Shown piece after piece: positions 19,998 to 29,458 of a stretch of DNA of 64,000 nt. Source of the DNA: Planococcus salinarum (GTDB lineage: Bacteria; Bacillota; Bacilli; Bacillales_A; Planococcaceae); the NCBI RefSeq assembly GCF_007004625.1, contig NZ_VIFV01000015.1:1-64000 (forward strand). The letters run 5' to 3'. The notes under the pieces are model-generated. The model was given only the letters and a program-made list of their open reading frames with translations, ran no database searches and had not been told where the DNA came from. The position numbers and the translations under genes are program-made. Within the stretch, counting starts at the first letter, position 1; each line of letters starts with the position of its first letter.

Positions 19998-20022
19998 CCG
20001 AGAGCGTTAAGCCTTATTCTCT

Positions 20023-20793
20023 TCATTTCCACTGCTTTAGTTTGCGGTCATAGATTATCTTCCGCACCACTTCCTGTTTGGTGTATTCCTCTACGCCTGA
20101 CCCAAAATCGTCCATAAAGGTGATTTCTTCGACCTGGCGGATATGCAATTCAATGGTATTCTTCGTCTTTTCCGGATCGGCAAGTGAAATGAGGATGCCT
20201 TCCCGATAATAATCCTTCATTGATTTCAGGATTTCATCCGGCAGCTCGGGTATCATATCCTTCGCTTTGCGGCGCCAAAAATTCTGCCCATTGTCCACCC
20301 GGCGGATCTGCTGGACAAAATAATTCCCGACCAGTTCGTTCAGCCGCTCCAGCTTACGAAAATATATCTTGGTTGTCTGCTCATCTCCGCTCGACAAATA
20401 GACAAACTCATTCAACAGGGTTGAATAGAAAGGAAACTTCACCGTCTCTTTCTTATGACCTATGTACAATAATTCCGCCTGTTCCTGCGGAGTCAGGGAA
20501 TTCACTTGTTTTTCACTGCGAAAATCGATCCAGCAGAATTCTTCTTCCTTTGCGGCACGCGATTTGCGCAGCTCCGGAAATTCCTCCTGTGAAGCGAATT
20601 CCATCTGGGTATGCATATTATAGGAAGCATCTTCATAGGAATGCTTCAGCAGCAACAGATTCTTGGGCATCTTCATAGCATCCATAAACTGGGCGAAGGT
20701 CAGGCCGCTGAACAAGGCGAATTGATCAGCATCATTCAAATAGATGTATAAATGCTGAACATAATGTTCCGGGGTATTCACTTTCTTCACCAT
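20023..20793 (-). CDS. uncharacterised protein
   Basis: A soluble, charged 256-residue protein I do not recognise. It has no signal peptide or membrane segment. It contains an aromatic-rich N-terminal part ([19 protein letters not shown]) and a helical C-terminal half. ATG at 20793 follows GGAGTG by six bases; a GTG three codons earlier is possible. It has its own terminator and is divergent from rodA. Codon use resembles the neighbours, so it is likely native. Confidence 0.75.
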   Translation of the reverse strand: MVKKVNTPEHYVQHLYIYLNDADQFALFSGLTFAQFMDAMKMPKNLLLLKHSYEDASYNMHTQMEFASQEEFPELRKSRAAKEEEFCWIDFRSEKQVNSLTPQEQAELLYIGHKKETVKFPFYSTLLNEFVYLSSGDEQTTKIYFRKLERLNELVGNYFVQQIRRVDNGQNFWRRKAKDMIPELPDEILKSMKDYYREGILISLADPEKTKNTIELHIRQVEEITFMDDFGSGVEEYTKQEVVRKIIYDRKLKQWK

Positions 20794-20951
20794 TTCCTTC
20801 ACTCCATTCTTTCCCTATTATACGGGCTTCAATATTAAATACGAAACATCCGCTCTCATTTGGCGTCATTACTTTAGTAACACGCATAAAATTCGCGAAT
20901 ACGTTATAATGTAAACCGACTCTCAATAATAAAAAGTACAGGTGAACGCAC

Positions 20952-22139
20952 ATGCAGACAAATAAAAGCTTTGCCGACCGGATTGACTGGTCGCTCGCTT
21001 TCATATTATTCCTCTTTTTCATCGTCAGTCTGATTGCGATTTCTTCCGCGCAGACTTCCGGCCAATACAATGTCAATTTCGTGCCGAGACAAGGCCTGTT
21101 CTACATCGTTTCCATCGGCATGATCGGTGTGTTGATGTATTTCGATCCGGAACAATACAAGAAAATGGCCTATTATCTGTATGGTTTCGGGATACTCACC
21201 CTGATCCTTCTGATGATTGCACCTGCAGGCCCCGGCCAGATCGGTGAACCTGTCAACGGCGCGAAGGCCTGGTTCCATACGCCGGTGGTCAATATTCAGC
21301 CTGCTGAGTTTATGAAAACCTTCTATATATTGGCACTCGCGAAAATGATTTCATCCCATCACGAAAAATTTGCATTAAAAACGGTGAAGACCGATTTGGT
21401 GCTTCTGGGGAAAATCGGCTTTTTGCTGTTCATCCCGTTGATGTTCATCCTCCAACAGCCGGATTTGGGAACCGCTCTCGTATTTATCGCCATTACGCTG
21501 GCAATCATCGTCGTTTCCGGAATCTCGTGGAAAATAATTCTTCCGAGTTTCGGCAGTGTGGCAGTCATCGGCGCCACGCTTCTATGGATGACAATCAATA
21601 TGCAGGAATTCCTGACCAACACATTCGGCATCCAGCGTTATGCATTCGCCCGTATCTACACCTGGCTTGATCCTTATTCCTATGCAGACGGCGATGGCTA
21701 TAACCTGATTGCCGCGATGAATGCCATCGGTTCCGGCGAAGTTTTCGGCAAAGGCTATCAGGGCCGCGAAGTGTACGTGCCCGAAAATCATACAGATTTC
21801 ATCTTCACCGTCATTTCTGAGGATTTCGGATTTATCGGAGCCAGCGTGGTCATCATTCTTTTCTTCATGCTGATTTACCATTTGACGAAAATCACGCTGC
21901 AGTTAAAAGACACATTCAGCACTTATGTTTGCGCAGGCATTATCGCCATGGTGACATTCCACGTATTCCAGAACATCGGGATGACGATCCAGCTCCTGCC
22001 GATCACCGGCATTCCGCTGCCGTTCATCAGTTACGGCGGAAGTTCACTGATCGGGAATATGCTGGCAATCGGCATCGTCTTCAGTATGAAGTTCCATCAC
22101 AAAACGTATATGTTCGGCAACGATAAAGAAGACCAATAA
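20952..22139 (+). CDS. rodA: RodA/FtsW/SpoVE-family peptidoglycan glycosyltransferase
   Basis: A 395-residue SEDS protein with about ten transmembrane helices. The family signatures are NIQPAEFMK, the loop QQPDLGTALV, WLDPY and the C-terminal LPITGIPLPFISYGGSS. It polymerises lipid II; RodA (elongation) is favoured over FtsW by length and the ddl/murF neighbourhood, but paralogue identity is inferred. AGGTGA precedes the ATG, and a TATAAT at 20905-20910 is a likely -10 box. Confidence 0.9.
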   Translation: MQTNKSFADRIDWSLAFILFLFFIVSLIAISSAQTSGQYNVNFVPRQGLFYIVSIGMIGVLMYFDPEQYKKMAYYLYGFGILTLILLMIAPAGPGQIGEPVNGAKAWFHTPVVNIQPAEFMKTFYILALAKMISSHHEKFALKTVKTDLVLLGKIGFLLFIPLMFILQQPDLGTALVFIAITLAIIVVSGISWKIILPSFGSVAVIGATLLWMTINMQEFLTNTFGIQRYAFARIYTWLDPYSYADGDGYNLIAAMNAIGSGEVFGKGYQGREVYVPENHTDFIFTVISEDFGFIGASVVIILFFMLIYHLTKITLQLKDTFSTYVCAGIIAMVTFHVFQNIGMTIQLLPITGIPLPFISYGGSSLIGNMLAIGIVFSMKFHHKTYMFGNDKEDQ

Positions 22140-22170
22140 AAACTCCGACGCAGATGGCGTCGGAGTTTTT
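22136..22170. terminator. bidirectional terminator after rodA
   Basis: AACTCCGACGC / GCGTCGGAGTT stem (22141-22167) flanked by A-run and T-run; it can also end the small minus-strand gene at 22.3 kb. Confidence 0.9.
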
Positions 22171-22271
22171 ATATTAGATAAGACAATAGAACTTTTTGAA
22201 TCGGAATAACTGTTTCCTTGCCCAGCCCTCCGGGACGCTTCGGTGCTGAAGAGGCGTTTACGTTTTTAAAA

Positions 22272-22406
22272 TTACGATTGTGTTTGAGGGTGCTGCGGCA
22301 ATGCGAGTGCTTTCAATAGTTCTGTCCGAGATTTTGTGATTTTTGCCTGGATTCCCAGTTTCGATAAATTTGAAACGATGTTACGAACTTCTACTTCCTT
22401 CGCCAT
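22272..22406 (-). CDS. small conserved-looking protein, 44 residues
   Basis: The minus strand has an ATG (22404-22406) seven bases after GAGGTGA and a 44-codon frame ending in TAA: start MAKEVEVRNIVSNLSKLG, a basic amphipathic helix (IQAKITKSRTELLKAL) and end PQHPQTQS. Too short for usual gene calling, but the ribosome-binding site, start and codon use are good. Function unknown; a small regulatory or nucleic-acid-binding peptide is possible. It lies between rodA and csoR, facing the bidirectional terminator. Confidence 0.7.
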   Translation of the reverse strand: MAKEVEVRNIVSNLSKLGIQAKITKSRTELLKALALPQHPQTQS

Positions 22407-22574
22407 CCATATCACCTCTCCATATTCCTTCATTTATAGTAACGTATGTAAATCCTAAATGGATTCATCAAATTAGCTAAATAGTTGACATTTCTGTGTC
22501 TATGCATATAATACCATCTTTTCAAGCTTTTAAACTTTTCATTTTCATTACAAAGTTGCAATATTGTTAATCCC

Positions 22575-22603
22575 TTGACTCGCATACCCAGCAGGGGTAT
22601 ATT
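22575..22603 (+). promoter_or_regulatory. csoR promoter with embedded CsoR operator
   Basis: TTGACT (22575-22580) and TATATT (22598-22603) are 17 bases apart. A perfect inverted repeat, ATACCC-N5-GGGTAT (22584-22600), fills the spacer. This is the Bacillus CsoR operator type; binding there would block RNA polymerase until Cu(I) releases the repressor. Confidence 0.85.
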
Positions 22604-22634
22604 GAGAATATCAAAAGACATGGAGGATTAATCT

Positions 22635-22958
22635 ATGAGCGAATTATTGAATGATGCTCCCGTTACCGGCCCAGCCTGCAGAAAAAGCCATCACCCCCCT
22701 ATAGTTAAACGCGATCTTACGAATCGTCTGAGCCGGGTGGAGGGCCAAATCCGCGGCATCAAAGGGATGGTGGAAAAAGATGTCTATTGTGATGATATCA
22801 TCACGCAGCTGGCTGCTACCCAGTCTGCGCTGAATGGCGTTACAAAATTATTGCTCGAAGGCCATCTGAAAGGCTGTGTCGTAGAGCGGCTGTCAGATGG
22901 CGACGAAGAAATTCTCGATGAATTGCTTGTCACGATCCAAAAAATGATGCGAAAATAA
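22635..22958 (+). CDS. csoR: CsoR, copper-sensing repressor
   Basis: A 107-residue DUF156-family repressor. The Cu(I) ligands Cys-His-Cys are visible in VYCDD, GHLKGC and the adjacent histidine; helix 1 has the usual NRLSRVEGQIRGIKGM. It should repress the csoR-copZ-copA unit through two operators, at 22584-22600 and 23231-23247. GGAGG precedes the ATG. Confidence 0.96.
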   Translation: MSELLNDAPVTGPACRKSHHPPIVKRDLTNRLSRVEGQIRGIKGMVEKDVYCDDIITQLAATQSALNGVTKLLLEGHLKGCVVERLSDGDEEILDELLVTIQKMMRK

Positions 22959-22974
22959 TAAGGAGGAATTTAAC

Positions 22975-23196
22975 ATGACAAAAACGATTAACCTGCAAGT
23001 TAGCGGCATGAGCTGCCAGCATTGCGTAAAAGCTGTAACTGAAAGTGTAATGGAACTGGATGGCGTGGAAAAAGTCGATGTATCCCTTGAAAATGGTTCT
23101 GTCGATGTTTCCTACTCGAATCCATCACTTGAAGCCGGTAAAATTGCGGAAACGATTGAAGACCAGGGCTACGATGTAGTATCCACAAATTCATAA
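22975..23196 (+). CDS. copZ: CopZ, copper chaperone
   Basis: A 73-residue heavy-metal-associated domain with GMSCQHC (Cu(I) site, Cys about 14 and 17). It delivers Cu(I) to CopA in the cytoplasm. AAGGAGG precedes the ATG, and it is 16 bases after csoR. A terminator-like hairpin follows, probably setting a higher level of CopZ than CopA. Confidence 0.96.
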   Translation: MTKTINLQVSGMSCQHCVKAVTESVMELDGVEKVDVSLENGSVDVSYSNPSLEAGKIAETIEDQGYDVVSTNS

Positions 23197-23220
23197 CTGC
23201 GGAAACGCAGTTATTTTTTT
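23195..23220 (+). terminator. intercistronic terminator between copZ and copA
   Basis: AACTGC / GCAGTT hairpin (23195-23212) followed by ATTTTTTT. The copZ stop codon lies in the stem. A second CsoR-like operator follows at once, so copA may also have its own start. Confidence 0.75.
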
Positions 23221-23230
23221 AAGGGGATAT

Positions 23231-23247
23231 ATACCCCTATACGGTAT
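23231..23247 (+). promoter_or_regulatory. second CsoR-type operator, before copA
   Basis: ATACCC-CTATA-CGGTAT matches the perfect operator upstream of csoR except for one base in the right arm. It is 15 bases before the copA ATG. No clean -35/-10 pair is seen around it. Confidence 0.65.
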
Positions 23248-23262
23248 AAGGAGTGACTCGCA

Positions 23263-25650
23263 ATGCCCGTTAAACAAACCGAATTGGCCATAACAGGAAT
23301 GACCTGTGCCGCTTGTGCAAACCGTGTCGAAAAAGGACTGAAAAAAATGCCCGGGGTCACCGAAGCAACGGTCAATTTCGCCACCGAAAAAGCTTCCGTC
23401 GTTTATGACGGGGAACAGGCTTCCCTGAAAGAAATGGAACACAAAGTCGAACAGCTCGGTTACGGTGTGCGTCAGGAGGAAGTGGACTTTTCCATCCAAG
23501 GAATGACTTGCGCCAACTGCTCTGCCCGCATCGAGAAAGTATTGAACAAAATGGAAGGCGTCAACACCGCCAATATCAATCTGGCCATGGAAACAGGCCA
23601 TGTCGAATACAACCCCAACACATTATCTCCCGAAGATTTTGTCAAAAAGATTCAATCAATGGGCTATGATGCCGTACTCAATCAGGAAAACGATGAGGCA
23701 GAGGATCATAAGTCACAGGAAATCCGCAAAAAAACACGGTTGTTCTGGATTTCAGCCGCGCTTTCGCTGCCTTTGCTGTGGACGATGGTCAGCCATTTTT
23801 CCTTCACTTCCTGGATGTATGTGCCGGAATTTCTGATGAATCCCTTTGTGCAATGGGCGCTGGCTACACCGGTTCAATTCTGGATCGGGGCCACCTTTTA
23901 TAAAGGTGCTTATTTCGCATTAAAGAATAAGAGCGCCAATATGGATGTTCTGGTGGCACTCGGAACTTCAGCTGCCTATTTCTACAGCGTTTACCTTGTC
24001 TTTGCACATCTCGGCAGCCCCCATGCCATGGGACTGTATTTTGAGACAAGTGCTATTTTGATCACATTGATCCTGCTCGGCAAGGTTTTCGAAGCTCGCG
24101 CCAAAGGACGTTCTTCCGATGCCATCAAGAAATTGATGAAACTGCAGCCAGAGACAGCTTTGGTGGAACGCAGCGGTGAAGCCGTCGTAACACCCATTTC
24201 GGAAGTTCGTACCGGAGATATCCTGTTGATCAAACCCGGCGCTTCGATTCCGGTCGATGCGGCCGTCATCTCCGGCAACTCGGCAGTCGACGAATCAATG
24301 CTCACGGGCGAAAGCCTGCCGGTCGACAAAGAATCCGGCGACCCGGTTTATGCAGCTACCGTCAACTCCAATGGATCTTTGCGCGTTAAAGCTGAAAAAG
24401 TCGGCAAAGATACGGTATTATCGAATATCATCCGGGTTGTGGAACAGGCACAAGGTTCGAAAGCGCCGATCCAGCGGCTGGCCGATCAGATTTCCGGCAT
24501 TTTCGTGCCGATTGTAGTCGGAATTGCGATCATCACTTTCATCGCCTGGTATTTCCTTGTGTCCCCCGGTGACTTTGCCGCTGCTCTCGAAAGCACCATC
24601 GCTGTCCTTGTTATTGCCTGCCCATGTGCCTTGGGGCTGGCGACACCGACTTCGATTATGGCCGGTTCGGGACGCTCAGCTGAACAGGGAGTCCTGTTCA
24701 AAACAGCCGAATCACTTGAAAACACGAAACATATTGATACCATTGTTCTCGATAAAACAGGGACCATCACAAACGGCCGTCCTGTCGTCACCGATTTTAT
24801 CGGCGCGGAAGGTTTTGATATAGAAGAACTGAAAAACCTGGCCGCAAGCGCCGAGAGTCAGTCCGAGCACCCGGTGGCCCAGGCAATCGCCCAGTACGGC
24901 ATCAATAATGGAACGGTCAGCCGCTTTGAAGCGGTTCCGGGCCACGGCATACGGGCTGAAGTCGATGGACGGGAAATTTTGATGGGCAACCGCAGACTGA
25001 TGGATGTCCTCGAAATCGATGATACCCTGGCAGAACCCCTTGAAAGCGATGGCAAGACGGTCATGTATATGGCAGTCGACGGCAAATTCGCCGGTTTGAT
25101 TGCGGTAGCTGACACCATCAAGGACAACGCCGCCGAAGCTGTAGCGGAAATGAAGAAGCTCGGCTTACACGTGGTGATGCTGACGGGTGACCAGGAGCGA
25201 ACTGCCCAGGCAATCGCACGCCAGGTGGGTATCGATGATGTTGTTTCCGGAGTGCTTCCCGCAGGAAAAGCCGATGTTGTCGCGAACCTTCAAAAAGAAG
25301 GACGGAAAGTCGCGATGGCTGGAGATGGCCTGAACGACGCTCCCGCTCTTGCCACGGCCGACATCGGTATGGCAATGGGTACAGGCACAGCTATCGCCAT
25401 GGAAGCATCAGACATCACGCTGATGCAGGGCGATCTGATGCGCGTGGTCGATGCCGTGCGCATGAGCCGCCTGACGGTGAAAAACATCAAGCAAAATCTT
25501 TTCTGGGCACTTGCCTATAATTCCCTCGGCATCCCGATCGCCGCTGCCGGATTGCTGGCACCGTGGCTTGCGGGCGCCGCGATGGCATTCAGTTCTGTTT
25601 CCGTCGTCATGAACTCGCTGCGGCTGCAAAGAGTTAAATTGGAGAAATAA
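23263..25650 (+). CDS. copA: CopA, Cu(I)-exporting P1B-type ATPase
   Basis: A 795-residue pump with two N-terminal metal-binding domains (GMTCAAC about residue 12; GMTCANC about 80), eight membrane helices with the CPC motif in [13 protein letters not shown], phosphorylation site DKTGTIT (about 496), SEHP loop and GDGLNDAP. It exports Cu(I) from the cytoplasm and receives it from CopZ. Length and domain set are normal for the family. GGAG precedes the ATG. Confidence 0.98.
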   Translation: MPVKQTELAITGMTCAACANRVEKGLKKMPGVTEATVNFATEKASVVYDGEQASLKEMEHKVEQLGYGVRQEEVDFSIQGMTCANCSARIEKVLNKMEGVNTANINLAMETGHVEYNPNTLSPEDFVKKIQSMGYDAVLNQENDEAEDHKSQEIRKKTRLFWISAALSLPLLWTMVSHFSFTSWMYVPEFLMNPFVQWALATPVQFWIGATFYKGAYFALKNKSANMDVLVALGTSAAYFYSVYLVFAHLGSPHAMGLYFETSAILITLILLGKVFEARAKGRSSDAIKKLMKLQPETALVERSGEAVVTPISEVRTGDILLIKPGASIPVDAAVISGNSAVDESMLTGESLPVDKESGDPVYAATVNSNGSLRVKAEKVGKDTVLSNIIRVVEQAQGSKAPIQRLADQISGIFVPIVVGIAIITFIAWYFLVSPGDFAAALESTIAVLVIACPCALGLATPTSIMAGSGRSAEQGVLFKTAESLENTKHIDTIVLDKTGTITNGRPVVTDFIGAEGFDIEELKNLAASAESQSEHPVAQAIAQYGINNGTVSRFEAVPGHGIRAEVDGREILMGNRRLMDVLEIDDTLAEPLESDGKTVMYMAVDGKFAGLIAVADTIKDNAAEAVAEMKKLGLHVVMLTGDQERTAQAIARQVGIDDVVSGVLPAGKADVVANLQKEGRKVAMAGDGLNDAPALATADIGMAMGTGTAIAMEASDITLMQGDLMRVVDAVRMSRLTVKNIKQNLFWALAYNSLGIPIAAAGLLAPWLAGAAMAFSSVSVVMNSLRLQRVKLEK

Positions 25651-25657
25651 CAATCTG

Positions 25658-25691
25658 CCCGCTCCCATTTATTTTGAGGAGCGGGTTTTTT
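25658..25691 (+). terminator. terminator of copA
   Basis: CCCGCTCC / GGAGCGGG stem (25658-25685) followed by six T. Confidence 0.9.
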
Positions 25692-25880
25692 GTCCGGTTT
25701 TTTAGGGGTGAGGTGCGGAAATGTCCGGTTGAGGTGCGGGTTGTCTTTTTGCAACTGAAGAAACTCTGAAATCTCTTTTCCTTTACGAAAAACCTTCATC
25801 TTCATTCCTTCCATTTACCTTCGCCACGAACAGATGTAAACTGAAAGCACATATATTTTTAGAAAGCAGGAATTCATCTT

Positions 25881-27062
25881 ATGAAGAAAACTATTTTATT
25901 GCTGATGTCGGTTCAGTTTTTCGTGTACCTGGGGTTCGGCATTATCATACCCATCCTTCCGGAAGTCATCCTGGATCAGGGATACAGCGAAATCCATGTC
26001 GGCGGACTCATTACGATATATGCTCTGTCTTCCTTTTTCACCGCTCCGCTATGGGGGAAACTTTCAGACCGCACCGGCAGGAAGAAACTGATTTTGACCG
26101 GACTGGCGGGATTCAGCCTGAGCTTTTTCCTGTTCTCGCTGTTTCTTGACAACCTGGCGCTCCTTTATATGTCGCGCATTATCGGCGGTCTTTTTTCCGG
26201 GGCCCTCTATACCGCGGTAACAGGATACGTTGCTGATATTACGACAGACGAGGAGCGCAATAAATACATGGCCTTTCTCGGGATGTCGATCGGCCTTGGC
26301 TTTATCTTCGGTCCGGCGATCGGCGGCTTGCTTGGAGCCATTTCACTGTCATTGCCGTTTACCGCATCCGCGGTCCTGACATTGTTGCTGATGGTATACG
26401 CCAGTTTTGTATTGAAAGAACCGGTAAGACAGGGTGAAGCGACGAAGCGCGCACTGCTGCCAAAAGGCGCCAGCACGCTTTGGAGTTTCCGGATCCGCTA
26501 CTTGTTCCTGATGTCCTTCATGGTGACGTTTCTGCTGGCCGGCCTGGAATCGACTTTTCAGTTGTTCCAGATTGACCAGATCCAAATCACTCCGCTGCAA
26601 CTCGGTTATTTGTTCATGGCCAGCGGGTTTGTGGACGCAGCGATCCAAGGCGGCGTGGTGCGCCGAATAAAAGACGGGGCTGAAACAAAATGGATCATCG
26701 GCGCCCAAATTGTCACCGCAGCCGGCTTGTTGCTGCTGCCGTTCACTTCGAGCCTGGTATTCGCCGGCGTGGCGTTGAGCATTTTCACAGCCGGCAACGC
26801 TCTTTCCCGCACTGCTCTAGTGTCCTTGACTTCGAAGGAATCCGGCGGCAAATATGGAACGGCGGCCGGGATGACCTATTCGATGGATAACATGGGACGC
26901 ATCATCGGCCCGCTGTTCTTCACGTGGCTGTTGACCATGCAAGCGGGCTCGATCTATTTCCTGTCCGGCGCATTGGCAATCGCCAGCATCCTGTTGATCG
27001 TCCTTTACCGCGGATCACCGAAAACCTTACAGGAACCAAAAAAAGCAAGCACTCCGGCATGA
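25881..27062 (+). CDS. MFS drug-efflux transporter (DHA1, TetA/NorA-like)
   Basis: A 393-residue 12-helix MFS protein. Loop 2-3 motif A reads GKLSDRTGRKK, and the drug-antiporter motif C is GFIFGPAIGG in helix 5. The family exports tetracyclines, fluoroquinolones or other small molecules in exchange for protons; the substrate cannot be told from sequence. It stands alone after copA, with a bidirectional terminator that includes its stop codon. Confidence 0.9.
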   Translation: MKKTILLLMSVQFFVYLGFGIIIPILPEVILDQGYSEIHVGGLITIYALSSFFTAPLWGKLSDRTGRKKLILTGLAGFSLSFFLFSLFLDNLALLYMSRIIGGLFSGALYTAVTGYVADITTDEERNKYMAFLGMSIGLGFIFGPAIGGLLGAISLSLPFTASAVLTLLLMVYASFVLKEPVRQGEATKRALLPKGASTLWSFRIRYLFLMSFMVTFLLAGLESTFQLFQIDQIQITPLQLGYLFMASGFVDAAIQGGVVRRIKDGAETKWIIGAQIVTAAGLLLLPFTSSLVFAGVALSIFTAGNALSRTALVSLTSKESGGKYGTAAGMTYSMDNMGRIIGPLFFTWLLTMQAGSIYFLSGALAIASILLIVLYRGSPKTLQEPKKASTPA

Positions 27063-27078
27063 CCGGGTGCTTGCTTTT
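27041..27078. terminator. bidirectional terminator (MFS / SDR)
   Basis: AAAAGCAAGCAC / GTGCTTGCTTTT stem with A- and T-runs on both sides, between convergent genes. Confidence 0.9.
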
Positions 27079-27083
27079 CACGT

Positions 27084-27941
27084 TTAATAAGGTGTTCCGC
27101 CGTTAACATGAATTACCTGCCCCGTTACATAGGATGAGTCGTCGGACGCGAGGTAAACAAAAGCAGGTGCGAGTTCATCCGGCTGGCCCGGTCGGCCGAG
27201 TGGCGTCGAACTGCCGAAACCTTCGACAACGTCTGCCGGGAATGATGCCGGGATGAGCGGCGTCCAGATTGGTCCCGGGGCGACGCCGTTGACACGGATC
27301 CCTTCCTTTGCCACTGAACCGGATAAGGCACGTGTAAATGCCAGAATGGCCCCTTTGGTCGAGGAGTAATCGATCAACGTCGGTTCACCGCGGAAAGCGG
27401 TGATGGATGTTGTGTTGATAATGGAAGCGCCGCGCTTCAGATGTTCCAGCGCAGCTTTCGTCAAATAGAACATGCCAAAAACGTTGGTCCGGAACGTCCG
27501 CTCCAGCTGTTCTGCGCTGATGTCCTTCAGCGACGTCTGCATATGCTGCTCTGCTGCATTGTTTACAAGGATATCCAATCCACCGAATTCATCCACCACT
27601 TTTTGAAGGCTTTCTTTGCAGAAGGTTTCGTCTCCGATATCACCGGCAATCAGCAGGCATTTACCACCTTCCCGCTCGATGAGACCCTTCGTTTCTTCCG
27701 CATCTTCGTGTTCATCCAAATACATGACGGCAACATCTGCGCCTTCTTTGGCGTATGCCAGCGCAACGGCGCGTCCGATGCCGCTGTCTCCCCCGGTGAT
27801 CAGTGCTTTTTTGCCGGGAAGGCGCTGCGCCTTTCCGGCCAGATTTTTATCATAGCTCGGCGCGGGTTCCATTTCTTTCTCGAATCCCGGCTGGCGCTCC
27901 TGTTCCTGCCCGGGAACGATTTTCGGTCTGTCCTTATCCAT
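27084..27941 (-). CDS. SDR-family oxidoreductase (general stress protein 39-like)
   Basis: A 285-residue classical short-chain dehydrogenase with an N-terminal ~45-residue extension typical of the YdaD/YhdF general-stress group. The NAD(P) motif is TGGDSGIGR (about 49-57), NNAA follows, and the catalytic YSSTK is at about 194-198. Substrate unknown. In Bacillus subtilis ydaD belongs to the sigma-B regulon, and a sigma-B-like promoter is seen upstream here. Confidence 0.92.
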   Translation of the reverse strand: MDKDRPKIVPGQEQERQPGFEKEMEPAPSYDKNLAGKAQRLPGKKALITGGDSGIGRAVALAYAKEGADVAVMYLDEHEDAEETKGLIEREGGKCLLIAGDIGDETFCKESLQKVVDEFGGLDILVNNAAEQHMQTSLKDISAEQLERTFRTNVFGMFYLTKAALEHLKRGASIINTTSITAFRGEPTLIDYSSTKGAILAFTRALSGSVAKEGIRVNGVAPGPIWTPLIPASFPADVVEGFGSSTPLGRPGQPDELAPAFVYLASDDSSYVTGQVIHVNGGTPY

Positions 27942-27980
27942 TCGGAATCATCCTTTCCAGATTGTTACGTCTCTGTGGAT

Positions 27981-28005
27981 TTTCCCTTTCTGGATATTCA
28001 TAAAC
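27981..28005 (-). promoter_or_regulatory. candidate sigma-B promoter of the SDR gene
   Basis: On the minus strand GTTTAT (28000-28005), 13 bases, GGGAAA (27981-27986); five and four of six matches to the sigma-B consensus, about 40 bases before the ATG. Confidence 0.5.
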
Positions 28006-28040
28006 CTGAACAGACGCAGTAAAAGAATTGGGTCCATCTT

Positions 28041-29339
28041 TTACTCCTGAAGTTCCGCTTTCACTGGAAATGCATCCCTATCCAGTTCGGGATGCGCCTG
28101 TTTCAGAACGGAAGGCCGCATCGTATAGCCGGTCAACGCAATCAGGCAGATGCTGCTGCCGATGACGACATATTCGGCCGGCACCACATCATACAGCAGC
28201 CCGAATATCAAATAGCCGAGCGGCATCATTGCCATTGCCATCGATTCCAGAATGCCGAAGACACGCCCCCGGTACTCTTCTTCCACATCTTTTTGCATCA
28301 TGACCCCAATCGGCGTGTTGACGAATATGTTCGTGATTCCGAACCCGAGCATCAGAACAAGGAAGTAAACGACCGCTGCCGCGTACGTAAAGTCGAACAA
28401 CAGCGGCAAACCCATACCCGCTAACAGGACCGACATCGCGAGAATACCCCGTTTCGCAAATTGCAACGGGAACTTCACTTCTTTCCGCACGGAAAAGTAG
28501 ACGGACGCAATCAGCATGCCCACGGCAATCATCGCTTCGATAAACCCGAAATGGGTGGCCTCGATTTTCAATTCCTGGATCGCGATAAACGGCAAACCGA
28601 TCATCAGGGCAGAGAAGAAGAAGTTGATGCCAACCGCAACTGTGACAATCACCATCACTACACGGTTTGTTTTTAAATAAGCGACCCCCTCCTTCATCCC
28701 TGCTGTCATGGATTGTTTCGCTTCTCCGGCAGCTTGAGGGATCCGGTTCGTAAACAGCCTGAAATCCATTGTCGATTCAAGGATCACCGCCAGTAAATAC
28801 GCAGCCACCTGGATAATAAGAAAGATGTTCATGGAAACAAAACCGAACAGGATGCCACCGACGACAGGCCCGCCGATTGCGGCGATGGCGATGGCGGACT
28901 GGTTAAAGCCCATCGCTTTCTGGATGCGTTCCGAATCAATCAGGTTCGCGATGGACGAAGAAAACGTGACGCTTGCGAACATCGAGCTGATCGAGATGAG
29001 TGCGGTTGTCGTGTAAATCGCCGGCAGTGACAAGCCGACAGCGATACTGTAGACGAGCAAACCCGCCACCGCTAACGCACTGGCAAGCTGGGCCAGAATG
29101 ACAATCGCTTTCTTCGAGTAATTGTCGGCCATGAAGCCCGCAAAAGGCGCCAGCAAAGTTCGTGGCAGAATGCTGCAAATCAGGTTGATGGCAAAACTGG
29201 CAGCCGATCCGGTAAGGGCCAACACGTATAAACTGATGCCAAAGGTGTAAACTGAACTGCCGAATGTTGACACTAACTTGCTGATGGTAAACGTATACAG
29301 ATGGTAAGTTGCCCGGCTGATTTTCGCTGCTCCACTCAT
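28041..29339 (-). CDS. MFS exporter, DHA3 (macrolide-efflux-like) type
   Basis: A 432-residue 12-helix transporter of the DHA3/MefA-like group (LAPFAGFMADNYSKK loop after helix 2). It probably expels a hydrophobic compound. It is divergent from an XRE-TPR regulator, and its promoter is bracketed by two identical palindromes, so it is likely the regulator's target. Confidence 0.88.
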   Translation of the reverse strand: MSGAAKISRATYHLYTFTISKLVSTFGSSVYTFGISLYVLALTGSAASFAINLICSILPRTLLAPFAGFMADNYSKKAIVILAQLASALAVAGLLVYSIAVGLSLPAIYTTTALISISSMFASVTFSSSIANLIDSERIQKAMGFNQSAIAIAAIGGPVVGGILFGFVSMNIFLIIQVAAYLLAVILESTMDFRLFTNRIPQAAGEAKQSMTAGMKEGVAYLKTNRVVMVIVTVAVGINFFFSALMIGLPFIAIQELKIEATHFGFIEAMIAVGMLIASVYFSVRKEVKFPLQFAKRGILAMSVLLAGMGLPLLFDFTYAAAVVYFLVLMLGFGITNIFVNTPIGVMMQKDVEEEYRGRVFGILESMAMAMMPLGYLIFGLLYDVVPAEYVVIGSSICLIALTGYTMRPSVLKQAHPELDRDAFPVKAELQE

Positions 29340-29364
29340 TCCTTGTCACTCTCCACTCCGAAAA

Positions 29365-29381
29365 GTTTAATTTAATTAAAC
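29365..29381. promoter_or_regulatory. palindromic operator O1
   Basis: GTTTAATTTAATTAAAC, a perfect 17-base palindrome around a central base, lies just downstream of the exporter's -10 box (TATATT on the minus strand, 29384-29389). A second copy is 54 bases away at 29419-29435. Confidence 0.75.
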
Positions 29382-29383
29382 AA

Positions 29384-29412
29384 AATATATCACACTCATG
29401 CTGGCAATGCAA
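29384..29412 (-). promoter_or_regulatory. sigma-A promoter of the DHA3 exporter
   Basis: On the minus strand TTGCAT (29407-29412), 17 bases, TATATT (29384-29389). It sits exactly between operators O1 and O2. Confidence 0.65.
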
Positions 29413-29418
29413 ACTAAA

Positions 29419-29435
29419 GTTTAATATAATTAAAC
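29419..29435. promoter_or_regulatory. palindromic operator O2
   Basis: GTTTAATATAATTAAAC differs from O1 at one position (the base after GTTTAAT). It lies about 24 bases before the regulator's start codon and upstream of the exporter's -35, so it can control both divergent genes. Confidence 0.75.
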
Positions 29436-29458
29436 TATACTGAAAAGCAGGTGAAGTT

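Noticed and set aside
25700-25814. Minus-strand frame MKVFRKGKEISEFLQ after copA
   Set aside because: It runs back through the copA terminator and into copA antisense; a weak ribosome-binding site only.
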